From an uncultured Flavobacteriales bacterium (lineage in GTDB: Bacteria; Bacteroidota; Bacteroidia; CAIKAF01): a stretch of DNA of 64,000 nt. A program made the position numbers and the translations under genes. The notes under the pieces are model-generated. The model searched no databases. It had not been told where the DNA came from and saw nothing but the letters and a program-made list of their open reading frames with translations. The stretch lies in assembly GCA_903825395.1 (NCBI GenBank), contig CAIKAF010000023.1, positions 62,001-126,000 on the forward strand, read 5' to 3'. Shown piece after piece: positions 8,412 through 16,713 of the stretch. How positions within the stretch are numbered: position 1 is the stretch's first letter; every line of letters begins with the position of its first letter.

Positions 8412-10097
8412 TTAAGGACATGTTCGAGTGATGATTACTTGACCATGGCCAGATTGGTTTCCGATACTAGACGGATTGTTGTTGCCCACAACATAGCTAG
8501 AACCGCCGCCACCGCCCGTGGCAAGGCTGTTCCAGCGTCCACCATTCCCACCGGTATATCCACCGCCACCGCCACCGCCATCAGAGGCTCCGCCGCCACC
8601 GCCAAATCCACCCACTCCAACATACGGAGAACGACTAGAATCGAAGTTTCCGCCTAAAAATCCGTTGACTCTGGAGCGCCCCCCTTCCGTTCCAGGGTAT
8701 TGAACCCCATTCATGCCGTTTCCATTCCAACCTGCTCCCCCACCTGAATCATAATCGCCTTGCCCTATAACTTGTCCGTAACTTCCGCCCCCATTTCCGG
8801 TTATGGCAAAATAGTTATAGCTGCTGGGGCCGTTGTTGTTGTCTTGCTGGTTGGTTCCTGAGCTTTGAGATGTTGAGGCATTTCTTCCTGGTTTGCGTGT
8901 GCTGTTTCCTGCGCCGATTCCACCGCCACCGCCAGCAGCCACATACAAAACATTGCTTTGGCTGTTGTACACAAAACTGCCGCCACCACCACCGCCACCG
9001 CCGGAACTATTTGCCGATAAAGATTGGCCTCCACGTTGCCCCACAACTATGGCCAGAACCGTACCTGCCGTTAACGAAACACTACCAGAAACAATAGTAC
9101 CTTTCCCAGACTGGTTCAAATAGTCACCTTTATCTCCACCCTCGGCGCCTGCAGCCTGAATGGTATAATTTCCCGTGGCAGGCACCGTCCACAATTGCAC
9201 CCCATTCGATACAGTTACAACACCTGAACCATAGCTGGCATTGCACTGGGCCTGACTTGGGCCTGTTCGGCCGGTTTGCCCGCAATTGCTAAATGTATAG
9301 GTGGCTGGAGAACAATTGGTTACGGTCACAGAATCGGTATTTTGACTTTGGCATCCGTTGGCATCTGTAACCGTCAATTGCACAGCATAGGTACCAGTTT
9401 GAGTCCATGTAACAGAAGGGTTTTGAGCCGTAGAACTGCCCGGACTACCTGAAGGGAAAGTCCATGCGTACGTAGCGTTGGATTGATTGGCATTGAATTG
9501 CGCGGCATTATTAATAATGGGAGTTGCCGGCTGAACGGTAAAGCTGCTATCGGGCAAGGCTACGCTAAGGCTCAGTACAGCAGGTGCCGAAGTTCCACAA
9601 TAATTCTGGGCCGCTACGCTGATGGTTCGCAAGCCCGTCAAAGAACTTAAATTCATACGCAAGCTATCGCTGCCGGTACCAGAAATAATGGTATCGGTAG
9701 AGCCAATGGTCCAGGCATAGGAAGTAGCACCGGATACCGTAGCAATGGAAAACAGCAAACCCGTATCAGCAGGACAGGCCACTGTAGGGCCCGAAATTGA
9801 GCTTGGACTGTTGGGTGCACTGTTGCAATCGCATTGCAAAGCTTTCCAACCTCCTGGAAAATAGCCCTCAACGCATTCGTTGTCGGTATTATAAATTACC
9901 AAAGCTCTGGATGGCAATGCAATACTATTGCGCTGAGCTGTTGTGAGTCTGGGAAGCAACAACCCGGATTGGTTCGACTGCAAGTCAAGTACAGCTGAGG
10001 GATCGGGCGGATTGTTTGAGCCAATTGTCACGCCTTGGGCTGGCAGCAAAACAGGGGCAATGAATGCAAAAAGCAGCAAATAAAACGGATTTCGCAT
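8412..10097 (-). CDS. Secreted glycine-rich protein with PKD-like domain
   Basis: 561 residues from the ATG at 10097; a TTG at 10109 would only lengthen the signal peptide. After the signal (about 1-21) comes the DPSAVLDLQSNQSGLLLPRL module common at the N-terminus of Bacteroidota surface and fibre-like proteins. Ig/PKD-like stretches follow (for example ATYAWTFPSGSPG). The last 250 residues are a glycine-rich domain of the PF12810 type with many GGGGG runs. That domain and its lead-in closely resemble the fourth glycine-rich module of the giant protein at 22.5-29.3 kb. No T9SS sorting domain is present: the protein ends in VIITRTCP. The function is unknown; an adhesive or matrix role is a guess. 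Confidence 0.75.
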   Translation of the reverse strand: MRNPFYLLLFAFIAPVLLPAQGVTIGSNNPPDPSAVLDLQSNQSGLLLPRLTTAQRNSIALPSRALVIYNTDNECVEGYFPGGWKALQCDCNSAPNSPSSISGPTVACPADTGLLFSIATVSGATSYAWTIGSTDTIISGTGSDSLRMNLSSLTGLRTISVAAQNYCGTSAPAVLSLSVALPDSSFTVQPATPIINNAAQFNANQSNATYAWTFPSGSPGSSTAQNPSVTWTQTGTYAVQLTVTDANGCQSQNTDSVTVTNCSPATYTFSNCGQTGRTGPSQAQCNASYGSGVVTVSNGVQLWTVPATGNYTIQAAGAEGGDKGDYLNQSGKGTIVSGSVSLTAGTVLAIVVGQRGGQSLSANSSGGGGGGGGSFVYNSQSNVLYVAAGGGGGIGAGNSTRKPGRNASTSQSSGTNQQDNNNGPSSYNYFAITGNGGGSYGQVIGQGDYDSGGGAGWNGNGMNGVQYPGTEGGRSRVNGFLGGNFDSSRSPYVGVGGFGGGGGASDGGGGGGGYTGGNGGRWNSLATGGGGGSSYVVGNNNPSSIGNQSGHGQVIITRTCP

Positions 10098-10133
10098 GAG
10101 TTTAGGCAAGAGTGTAATGGGTTTTTATCCAAA

Positions 10134-10141
10134 CAAATATA
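10134..10141 (-). promoter_or_regulatory. Candidate -7 box TATATTTG (minus strand)
   Basis: A perfect TAnnTTTG match 36 bases upstream of the ATG at 10097. It supports that start and a short 5' leader. No clear -33 partner. Confidence 0.5.
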
Positions 10142-10172
10142 CTTCAGTTTTTGGTGTTTTTATGAATGTTTT

Positions 10173-10316
10173 GGGCGGCTTATCCGGCTTTTGGCTGTAG
10201 TGGTCGGCGGCAAGGCCGGTGCTTGCTTGGCCCTGCGTGGGCTCCCAAGGTCGCCTCCGCGGGCCGGCAAGCACAGGGCCTTGCCTTGCCCACTGCCGCC
10301 GCAATCCGGGCCGCGG
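10173..10316 (-). repeat. Covarying structured repeat, copy G
   Basis: Read on the minus strand it carries the central block GCGGAGGCGACCTTGGGAGC unchanged. The flanking arms GGCAAGGCAAGGCCCTGTGC and its partner GCACCGGCCTTGCC pair with each other. The end blocks are altered: CCGGATTGC for GGGATTGAA and GCCAAAAGCCGG for GTGAAAGCCCGG. It sits between two divergent genes and occupies most of the 350-base gap. Confidence 0.75.
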
Positions 10317-10449
10317 TGGCACAATACCCCAACTCCCACTAAAATAAATACTGAAAACGGAATTGGGATGATTTTTACCATCAATTCAACTGCCCACCTT
10401 CAATTCCCATTGTTCGGTGCATACATTCTTAAAAATCCTACCTTTAGGC

Positions 10450-11481
10450 ATGAAGTTGTTTATGCGCATTTTGTTGGGAATAGTATTGGTTCCCGTTCTG
10501 GCCTTTGCCTTATTTCTATTGGTGTTTAGCCTACTGGATTACCGACCCGATGCCCGAGAGGATGTTCCCATCAAAGGCCTTACTGCTGCATCGGTTTTTC
10601 CCGACACCCTTACTGTATTAACCTGGAACATTGGATATGGCGGCTTGGGAGCAGAACAAGATTTTTTCTTTGACGGGGGGTATAATGTTCGCCCCACAGC
10701 CCATCTTTCTGACTATTATTTGAATGGCATTTTAGGATTTTTAGCAGAGCAACGGAATGTAGATGTGCTTATGCTTCAGGAGGTAGACAAGGATTCTCGG
10801 CGCAGCTACCATGTAGATCAGGAAACTGAAATTTCAAAAGCAATGCCCGGATATGCCTATGGTTTTGCCTACAATTACAAAACACTGTTTGTCCCTGAAC
10901 CCATTCGAGAACCATATGGAAAATGCATGGCGGGCTTAATGACCTTGGGCAGGGTAAAGCCCGGGCAATCCACTCGACATGCTCTAGCCGCCGATGCAAC
11001 CTGGCCGGTGGGATTGTTTATGTTGGACCGGTGCTTTTTGACCTGGCGTTATCCGGATTATTTTAAAGATGGATCTGACCTAATCTTAATCAACGTGCAC
11101 TTATCTGCCTACGACGATGGCTCGGTAAAGCAGCGACAAATGGATAGTTTGGCGGCCTTTTTACGCATGGAATCGCGCTTGGGGAATCGAATTATTGTTG
11201 GAGGAGACTGGAATCAACAGGCTCCCGGATACCGCTGGTCCTTGGCCGCCTCGCAAGTGAAAAATGACTTTCCCGATCCGGGATGGACTTGGGTAGCTCC
11301 CGACACCACCACCAATCGCGCATTGGCAACAGGGTATGAACCCGACAAAACCTTAGAAGTGTGCATCGATTACTTCTTGCTGTCGCCAAACCTAAAAGCC
11401 GTTGAGGTAAAGCGCATCAATCAGTATTTTTCATTTTCAGACCACGAACCCGTTCAACTCAAAGTGGCCCTTATGAATTAA
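10450..11481 (+). CDS. Endonuclease/exonuclease/phosphatase (EEP) family protein
   Basis: 343 residues. An N-terminal hydrophobic segment (about 5-27) suggests an uncleaved signal anchor, so the catalytic domain would be outside the inner membrane. EEP-fold motifs occur in order: LTWNIGYGG near 57-65, LMLQEVD near 108-114, NVHLSAYD, GGDWNQ near 258 and a terminal SDHEPV. These provide the metal-binding Asn, Glu and Asp and the catalytic His. The family includes DNases, sphingomyelinases and inositol phosphatases, and the substrate cannot be assigned here. I chose the ATG at 10450; an ATG at 10462 is also possible, and an upstream one at 10417 gives a poorer N-terminus. Confidence 0.8.
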   Translation: MKLFMRILLGIVLVPVLAFALFLLVFSLLDYRPDAREDVPIKGLTAASVFPDTLTVLTWNIGYGGLGAEQDFFFDGGYNVRPTAHLSDYYLNGILGFLAEQRNVDVLMLQEVDKDSRRSYHVDQETEISKAMPGYAYGFAYNYKTLFVPEPIREPYGKCMAGLMTLGRVKPGQSTRHALAADATWPVGLFMLDRCFLTWRYPDYFKDGSDLILINVHLSAYDDGSVKQRQMDSLAAFLRMESRLGNRIIVGGDWNQQAPGYRWSLAASQVKNDFPDPGWTWVAPDTTTNRALATGYEPDKTLEVCIDYFLLSPNLKAVEVKRINQYFSFSDHEPVQLKVALMN

Positions 11482-11490
11482 GGCTACATC

Positions 11491-12231
11491 TTACAATAAA
11501 TAGGGAATCACTGCCTTTCGGTTGCTGGGATACTGCGGAAAGGTGTTAAGGTACCAACGGTGGTGGGCCAGCGCCCTGGGCAATAAATTGGCTACAGTCC
11601 AAATCCAAAAACTAAGACCGGCCAAGCTGCCGCACATAATAGCGAACCCCGCCCACTCTACGATTTCGCCCAACAAGTTGGGACAAGAAACAAGCCGAAA
11701 CATGGCACCATGAGGAATTTTATATCCTGTTTCTCCGGGCTTGCGAAGATTCATCAGCGCATTATCGGAAAGCAAGTTGAGTATGAACCCAAGAACAAAA
11801 ATGAACAATCCAAGCCCAAAAATAAATGGATGCACTTCCGCTCTGTTGGGATTGGATAAATCCCAACCAAGAACACTGCCGTTAATCAGGTTAAATACCA
11901 TGGCCGATCCCATGATAAGCAAAGGCATGGTTTTTCCTTTGGTTCGGATTCGGAAAGGGAAAATAAAACTGCGGTGAATGTAGTGCAAACTAAATAAGCC
12001 ACATAGTACTGCTGCCTGAGCATTGGGCTTCCATCCCTGCGCTACAAACCAGGACCAAAAAACGAGCAAAACAAAGCCTTCCATCACAATCCAGCCTGCC
12101 CGATTTGAAATTGTTGGTCCCCAACCTGGCTTTTGATGCCTTCCATAGGGAGCATTTTGCCTAAGCAAGTACACAAAGGTGACTAGGGCAATGCCCATCC
12201 AAATCCACAAAAAAGGAAGCATGAAATCCAT
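11491..12231 (-). CDS. Steroid 5-alpha-reductase-like membrane protein
   Basis: 246 residues with about six hydrophobic membrane segments. The C-terminal half carries the pattern of the 3-oxo-5-alpha-steroid 4-dehydrogenase family (PF02544): YKIPHGAMFRLVSCPNLLGE near 170-189, then EWAGFA, and HHRWYLNTFPQYPSNRKAVI close to the C-terminus, where NADPH-binding residues occur in eukaryotic members. Bacterial homologues are common in Bacteroidota; their physiological substrates are mostly unproven. It converges with the EEP gene, whose stop lies 9 bases away, and an SDR gene lies upstream on the same strand. Confidence 0.8.
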   Translation of the reverse strand: MDFMLPFLWIWMGIALVTFVYLLRQNAPYGRHQKPGWGPTISNRAGWIVMEGFVLLVFWSWFVAQGWKPNAQAAVLCGLFSLHYIHRSFIFPFRIRTKGKTMPLLIMGSAMVFNLINGSVLGWDLSNPNRAEVHPFIFGLGLFIFVLGFILNLLSDNALMNLRKPGETGYKIPHGAMFRLVSCPNLLGEIVEWAGFAIMCGSLAGLSFWIWTVANLLPRALAHHRWYLNTFPQYPSNRKAVIPYLL

Positions 12232-12307
12232 AGAAATTGTAGGGCTTAGTTTGAATGCATTGGAAAAGCTACAAGTCGAACTTAATCATTAATTTGATGC
12301 ATGCGCT

Positions 12308-13273
12308 TTATTTACCTTTTAAAACATCGTTCAACGATTCAGAAAGGTCTCGGCAGTGGTAATTCAACTCGCGTTTGGCCTTGTCGCTGGATACCAACCG
12401 AGGTCCAAAGCGCAAAATATCCAGCGCTTCGGCGGTGAATTCAGTTTTTTGGCCCGACATCTTGGCATATATTCTACTGAATGGTAAGAGAAGCTTTCCC
12501 AGCCAAAATGGAATTTCAGGGAGCCGTATGGGTTTTCCGATAATAGCTCCGATGTGCTTGCCCATATCGCGCATGCTGTACCAGCGGCCGCCCAACAGGT
12601 AGGCTTGCCCGGGGCGTCCGGCATGAATGGCATTCAATATAGCCTGAGCCACATCCCGCACATCGCAAAAATCAAAACCACCGGGAAAAACAGCGGGGAT
12701 TTTACCCGCTGCTATATCGTGAATGGCTTGTCCCAACAAGGATGGCTTTAGGTCTGGGGGGCCAATCATGGAGGTTGGGCACAAGGCCAGTGTTTCAAAT
12801 CCGGGTTGGTTTTGTGCCAAGACCCACCGTTGGGCTTCCGATTTGCTCCGGTCGTACGCGCCCCCATGAACCACCATTGGCCTTGATTCGTCTAGGCGTT
12901 CAAGGTGAGGACGGTTTTGATAGGCATGAACAGATCCGATATAGATGAACCTAGACAACCCCGCTTCCCGCGCCGCATTTAGCACCTGTTTCGTTCCCAA
13001 CACATTGGTTTTATGCACCAATCCGTGGGGGTCGCCCGACACTGAAATCAAGGCTGCAGAATGAATCAACACATTCATTCCTTGAACCAAGGCTTGCAGA
13101 GATTCCTTTGAATCCAAATCTCCCAACACCTGCTCAACCTGTTCCGGGAAATGAGCTTGGTGATTTCGCACCAAAGCGCGCACCCGAAATCCTTGATTTA
13201 TCAACATTGGCAGTAAAACGCCGCCCAAATGCCCACTGCCTCCGGTTAAGGCTATTCCGATGGTTTTGTTCAT
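12308..13273 (-). CDS. NAD-dependent epimerase/dehydratase (extended SDR)
   Basis: 321 residues from the ATG at 13273 (MNKTIGIALTGG); a longer frame starting at 13330 lacks support. The Rossmann motif is TGGSGHLGG near 9-17 and the catalytic pair is YDRSK near 138-142. The overall pattern (ALVRN, GDLDSKESLQALVQGMNVLI, HTNVLGT-like) is that of dihydroflavonol-4-reductase-like or 3-beta-hydroxysteroid dehydrogenase-like atypical SDRs. Given the neighbouring steroid-reductase-like gene 76 bases downstream, a shared isoprenoid or sterol-like substrate is conceivable, but this is inference from context only. Confidence 0.75.
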   Translation of the reverse strand: MNKTIGIALTGGSGHLGGVLLPMLINQGFRVRALVRNHQAHFPEQVEQVLGDLDSKESLQALVQGMNVLIHSAALISVSGDPHGLVHKTNVLGTKQVLNAAREAGLSRFIYIGSVHAYQNRPHLERLDESRPMVVHGGAYDRSKSEAQRWVLAQNQPGFETLALCPTSMIGPPDLKPSLLGQAIHDIAAGKIPAVFPGGFDFCDVRDVAQAILNAIHAGRPGQAYLLGGRWYSMRDMGKHIGAIIGKPIRLPEIPFWLGKLLLPFSRIYAKMSGQKTEFTAEALDILRFGPRLVSSDKAKRELNYHCRDLSESLNDVLKGK

Positions 13274-13313
13274 AACTTTAGAAATACGAAAAAAGACAAT
13301 TCTTGCGTTCTTG

Positions 13314-13321
13314 TATTTTTG
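13314..13321 (+). promoter_or_regulatory. Candidate -7 box TATTTTTG before the M23-LysM gene
   Basis: A perfect TAnnTTTG match 25 bases before the ATG at 13347, in the 73-base divergent gap shared with the SDR gene. No clear -33 element. Confidence 0.4.
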
Positions 13322-13346
13322 AAGAAACAAATTTCTACATTTAATA

Positions 13347-14357
13347 ATGGTCTTTTCCTCCTTCCACCCTCTAAAACGTCATTTTCTTTTGCTATTGCTA
13401 CTGGCTTGGCTCCTTAGTGGGCCTATGGAACTGTTGGCTCAAGATCAGGCAACCGAAGAGATGGTTTGGACAGAAGGTATTGTGCCGCCGCGGGGAACTG
13501 AACCCGAACCATTTGAATTGGAAGAAATGTCTGCCTTATCTGTTTCTGCCTTAAGAAAACGCTTGGCTGAACTGCTTCCCGATTTACAGCCGCAAGGAAG
13601 GCGAAACCTATTTGAGCAACTCAAGGAATGGAGACCCGATTGGTTTGAACATTGGGAAGACCGTGAATTGTTTCCTGATTCGACCCGCATCGACACCATG
13701 CCCCAAACCCTTAGGTTTGTTGTATTGGAAGAAGGTGAACAACTCATTTATCCATGGTATGGAGAAGAATTGACTTGGGGTTATGGTCCACGAAATGGAC
13801 ATATGCATAAAGGTTGGGATACCCATTTGGAAGTGGGCGATACGGTGGTTAGCCTGATGAATGGGGTTGTTCGGTACGCCAAATTCAACCACAGCGGATA
13901 TGGCAATTGTGTTATGGTACGGCATTTTAATGGTTTAGAAACCTTATATGGCCACTTGGACCGAATTGATGTACAGCAAGGAGACTTGGTGGCTGCCGGC
14001 GAACCGTTGGGCTTGGGCGGAAGTACCGGGAAGAGCTCTGGCCCACACCTGCATTTTGAAGTTCGATATGGAGGCTTTGCCTTAGATCCTGCTTTAATCA
14101 TGGAATGGACAGAGGAAGGGCCGGTAAGCAAAACCTCTATTTTAGAAATCGATAAATCGCAACTTTCTCCACAAAAAGGAGGCGAAAATTACCACCAACC
14201 TCATACTGTTAAATCAAAAACACATCGGGTGCGATCTGGTGAAACCTTATCTTCTATTGCTAGAAAATACAAAACAACCATATCAAAACTGAAAAAATTG
14301 AATCGGCTAAGAAATGCCGACTACATTCGCCTTGGGCAGCGACTACGGGTGCGCTAG
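13347..14357 (+). CDS. M23 metallopeptidase with C-terminal LysM
   Basis: 336 residues: a signal peptide (to about residue 32), an acidic spacer, an M23 (lysostaphin/LytM-type) domain and a LysM repeat (about 291-336). The zinc ligands are in place: H154 and D158 in HKGWD, and HLHFE at 234-238. The active site therefore looks functional, unlike the degenerate EnvC/NlpD activators. The role would be cutting peptide cross-links in peptidoglycan, with LysM holding it to the wall. It is transcribed divergently from the SDR gene. Confidence 0.9.
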   Translation: MVFSSFHPLKRHFLLLLLLAWLLSGPMELLAQDQATEEMVWTEGIVPPRGTEPEPFELEEMSALSVSALRKRLAELLPDLQPQGRRNLFEQLKEWRPDWFEHWEDRELFPDSTRIDTMPQTLRFVVLEEGEQLIYPWYGEELTWGYGPRNGHMHKGWDTHLEVGDTVVSLMNGVVRYAKFNHSGYGNCVMVRHFNGLETLYGHLDRIDVQQGDLVAAGEPLGLGGSTGKSSGPHLHFEVRYGGFALDPALIMEWTEEGPVSKTSILEIDKSQLSPQKGGENYHQPHTVKSKTHRVRSGETLSSIARKYKTTISKLKKLNRLRNADYIRLGQRLRVR

Positions 14358-14455
14358 GTGCAATTCTTACCTAAGAAGGGTACTTCAGATATAAGGCCCA
14401 TGCTACCTAAAAGAACCTAAATTGGGTTAAAAGAGAACAGAAGCAAGAAAATTCC

Positions 14456-14487
14456 TTGCTTAGGCCAACATTTATCCCCTATATTTG
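14456..14487 (+). promoter_or_regulatory. Promoter TTG-N21-TATATTTG upstream of ilvE
   Basis: TTG at 14456-14458 and a perfect TATATTTG at 14480-14487 are separated by 21 bases, matching the Bacteroidota consensus TTTG-N19-21-TAnnTTTG apart from one T. The leader to the ATG at 14515 would be about 20 bases. This is the best-formed promoter in the window. Confidence 0.6.
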
Positions 14488-14514
14488 GGCACCCATTAAA
14501 ACGTATTTTCTGTC

Positions 14515-15591
14515 ATGGTTCTTACTTCAGCTGACATTGCTATCAACTCTCGTGAAACCTCAAAATTAAGTTCGGTCAACTGGGATCAGCTGTTGTTTGG
14601 AAGGACCTTTACCGACCACATGTTCAGCGCTGACTTTACCGAGGGAGTTTGGGGGAACTTCAGAATTGAACCTTACGGGCCCATTTCCATTGAACCTTCT
14701 TTGTCGGCCTTGCATTATGGCCAAAGTATTTTTGAAGGGCTAAAAGCCTTTCGGGGTAGTGATGGCCAGGTGCGAGTTTTTCGTCCTGAAATGAATGCCA
14801 AAAGACTAAATGCCTCGGCTCGGCGCATGTGCATGGCAGAAGTCCCCGAATCTGTATTCATGGAAGGCTTAAAAGCCTTGTTAAACATTGATTCCGAATG
14901 GGTTTATGGGAAAACAGGATACTCATTGTATCTGCGGCCCTTTTTGTTCGCTACCGAAACCTATTTAGGCATAAAACCATCCGATTCGTATCGGTTTATG
15001 ATTTTGGCATCGCCGGTAGGTGCCTATTACGAAGGGCGGATTCGGGTGCGGGTAGAACAGGAATATTCTAGGGCTTCCATTGGAGGAACTGGCACCGCCA
15101 AAGCAGCAGGAAACTATGCGGCGTCCTTGTACCCTGCCCTCATTGGACAAAAAGAAGGGTATCGCCAATTAATCTGGACCGATTCTGCCACCCATACCCA
15201 CATTGAAGAATCAGGAACCATGAATTTATTCCTGGTAAAAAATGGAGCATTAATTACTCCGCCCCTTGATTCAAAAACCATTTTAGCGGGCGTAACCCGC
15301 GATTCTATCCTAGCTTTATCTCGCCGCCGTGGCTGGGAAACCTACGAGCAACCTATTTCCGTTGATTTCTTGGAAGAAGGCCTAGCCGAGGGTTCCATTA
15401 CCGAGGTGTTTGGAACAGGAACTGCAGCCACCGTAGCCGGCATTGAGTGCATTGGAGTGCGTGGCAAAGATTATTATTTGGCCGACCTTGGAGCTGAATC
15501 TCGTTCGGCTCAGCTTGCCGCTGAATTGAGTGCCATTAAAATGGGAGAAGCGCCCGATTCCATGCATTGGAATTGGACTTTAACTCAATAG
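14515..15591 (+). CDS. ilvE: Branched-chain amino acid aminotransferase
   Basis: 358 residues, a class IV PLP aminotransferase. It catalyses the last step of Leu, Ile and Val synthesis and the first step of their breakdown. Visible signatures are GQSIFEGLKAF near 73-83, GGTGTAKAAGNYAASL near 191-206 with the PLP lysine, the EESGTMNLF segment near 235-243, and GVTRDSIL. The length and the N-terminal extension fit the eukaryotic-like BCAT2 subgroup common in Bacteroidota. It is monocistronic by spacing and followed by a structured repeat. Confidence 0.92.
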   Translation: MVLTSADIAINSRETSKLSSVNWDQLLFGRTFTDHMFSADFTEGVWGNFRIEPYGPISIEPSLSALHYGQSIFEGLKAFRGSDGQVRVFRPEMNAKRLNASARRMCMAEVPESVFMEGLKALLNIDSEWVYGKTGYSLYLRPFLFATETYLGIKPSDSYRFMILASPVGAYYEGRIRVRVEQEYSRASIGGTGTAKAAGNYAASLYPALIGQKEGYRQLIWTDSATHTHIEESGTMNLFLVKNGALITPPLDSKTILAGVTRDSILALSRRRGWETYEQPISVDFLEEGLAEGSITEVFGTGTAATVAGIECIGVRGKDYYLADLGAESRSAQLAAELSAIKMGEAPDSMHWNWTLTQ

Positions 15592-15664
15592 AAAAGGCTT
15601 ATTTTCTTGCCTGTATTTGTTTGGTTTTAGGTCAACCTCAAGTCATTATAGAACTTGATTGGCC

Positions 15665-15806
15665 GCGGCAGGGATTGAACGGGGTAGCCCGCTAAGGTGG
15701 CGGAGCCTGGCCCGCGTGGCGCGGAGGCGACCTTGGGAGCCACCGCAAGCCCGCTGGGCCAGCCTTCCGCCAACTGCGGACTACCCGTGAAAGCCCGTTC
15801 GCCGCC
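15665..15806 (+). repeat. Covarying structured repeat, copy A
   Basis: Left block GCGGCAGGGATTGAA, central block GGAGGCGACCTTGGGAGCC, right block GTGAAAGCCCGTTCGCCGCC. Between left and centre, GGTAGCCCGC pairs with GCGGACTACC on the far side; inside it GGCGGAGCCTGGCCCGCG pairs with CGCTGGGCCAGCCTTCCGCC. Relative to copy B the inner stem base changes from TGCCG/CGGCA to GGCGG/CCGCC with pairing kept. It lies between ilvE and the 15.9-kb operon and fills most of a 304-base gap. Confidence 0.9.
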
Positions 15807-15871
15807 CCAAAAAAACAGCATTTTCAATTCAGTGTCAAAAAATAAATCCCCCAAGCTAGCCTTGCACTGCG

Positions 15872-15879
15872 TATCTTTG
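15872..15879 (+). promoter_or_regulatory. Candidate -7 box TATCTTTG
   Basis: A perfect TAnnTTTG match 24 bases before the ATG at 15896. It probably serves the three-gene operon ending in truA. No clear -33 element. Confidence 0.5.
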
Positions 15880-15895
15880 TGCAAAGAACTTGACC

Positions 15896-16297
15896 ATGAG
15901 CGCAACATTGCAGGAAGAAATTGAAGGATTACAGCGGGACATTGCTCAGTATCTGTCCATTGCCCTCAGCTGCCTGAACTTCGAACTCAGTCAGCAGGGC
16001 GAAAAGCATATTCTGCGGCTAATCACCACCAATCCGCGGCACCAGCAGTCCTTTCTTTACCATACAGTAGAAGGTTTTGGCGAGCTGGACACCATGCACA
16101 AAATGCTGGCCTATGTAAAAGCCAAGCGCCCGGAAAAGTCAACCTATACCATACAATGGAGTTTGCGCGAGGAAAAAGAACTGCACACCTCATACTTTCG
16201 TGGCAAAGACCTTTATGAAGTTTTAGATAAATTCTATTATGGCAAAGACATCAATGCCACCATCATTTTTTCCGTTTCACTCAATCCTATTGCCTGA
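15896..16297 (+). CDS. Conserved hypothetical protein, soluble, unknown function
   Basis: 133 residues from the ATG at 15896; the TTG at 15890 is less likely. No signal peptide and no membrane segment. The sequence is mixed alpha/beta with a helical N-terminus (LQEEIEGLQRDIAQYL) and basic and aromatic residues towards the C-terminus (YEVLDKFYYGKDINATII). I do not recognise a family. Its stop overlaps the thioesterase start by one base, so the two are translationally coupled and probably work in the same pathway or are simply co-expressed. Confidence 0.7.
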   Translation: MSATLQEEIEGLQRDIAQYLSIALSCLNFELSQQGEKHILRLITTNPRHQQSFLYHTVEGFGELDTMHKMLAYVKAKRPEKSTYTIQWSLREEKELHTSYFRGKDLYEVLDKFYYGKDINATIIFSVSLNPIA

Positions 16298-16713
16298 TGT
16301 TCCGTCATAAAGCTCAGATACAAATTCGATTTTGCGATACCGATATGCTGGGGCATGTCAACAATGCCAACTACCTGTCGTACATGGAAATGGCGCGTGT
16401 AAGCTATTTCAATGAAGTCATGCCCAAGCTCGACTGGTCAGGTCAGGGAATTATTTTGGCCAAAGCCGAAATCAGCTATAAGGCTCCCCTGTTCTTAGAA
16501 GACAACTTGTTTATTTACACCGGTGTAGAGCAGATTTCGGGAAAAAGCTTCATGATGCGGTACCGGTTTATAAAAAAGACCGAGGCGGGAGAGCTGTTGG
16601 CTGCCGAAGGCAGCACCTTAATGGTGTGTTACGACTACCGTGAAAACCACAGCATTCCAGTGCCTGATTTTTGGAAAAAAGCCATTGAGTTTTACGAAGA
16701 AGGCCTTGGCTAA
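16297..16713 (+). CDS. Hotdog-fold acyl-CoA thioesterase (4HBT/YbgC-like)
   Basis: 138 residues with the 4-hydroxybenzoyl-CoA thioesterase signature: RFCDTDMLGHVNNANYLSY (residues 10-28), including the catalytic Asp15, followed by the long hotdog helix (MEMARVSYF). The family hydrolyses acyl-CoA or acyl-ACP thioesters in the cytoplasm; the chain specificity cannot be read. The start overlaps the upstream stop (TGATG) and truA begins inside its last codons, giving a tight three-gene operon. Confidence 0.85.
   Translation: MFRHKAQIQIRFCDTDMLGHVNNANYLSYMEMARVSYFNEVMPKLDWSGQGIILAKAEISYKAPLFLEDNLFIYTGVEQISGKSFMMRYRFIKKTEAGELLAAEGSTLMVCYDYRENHSIPVPDFWKKAIEFYEEGLG

Noticed and set aside
15627-15908. 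Arg/Gly/Pro-rich reading frames over the structured repeats (also 10035-10529, 17191-17646, 34510-34872, 44478-44876)
   Set aside because: They are translations of the repeated GC-rich element (GGDLGS-type peptides from the central block), in different frames and strands at each copy, with no starts or neighbours to support them.
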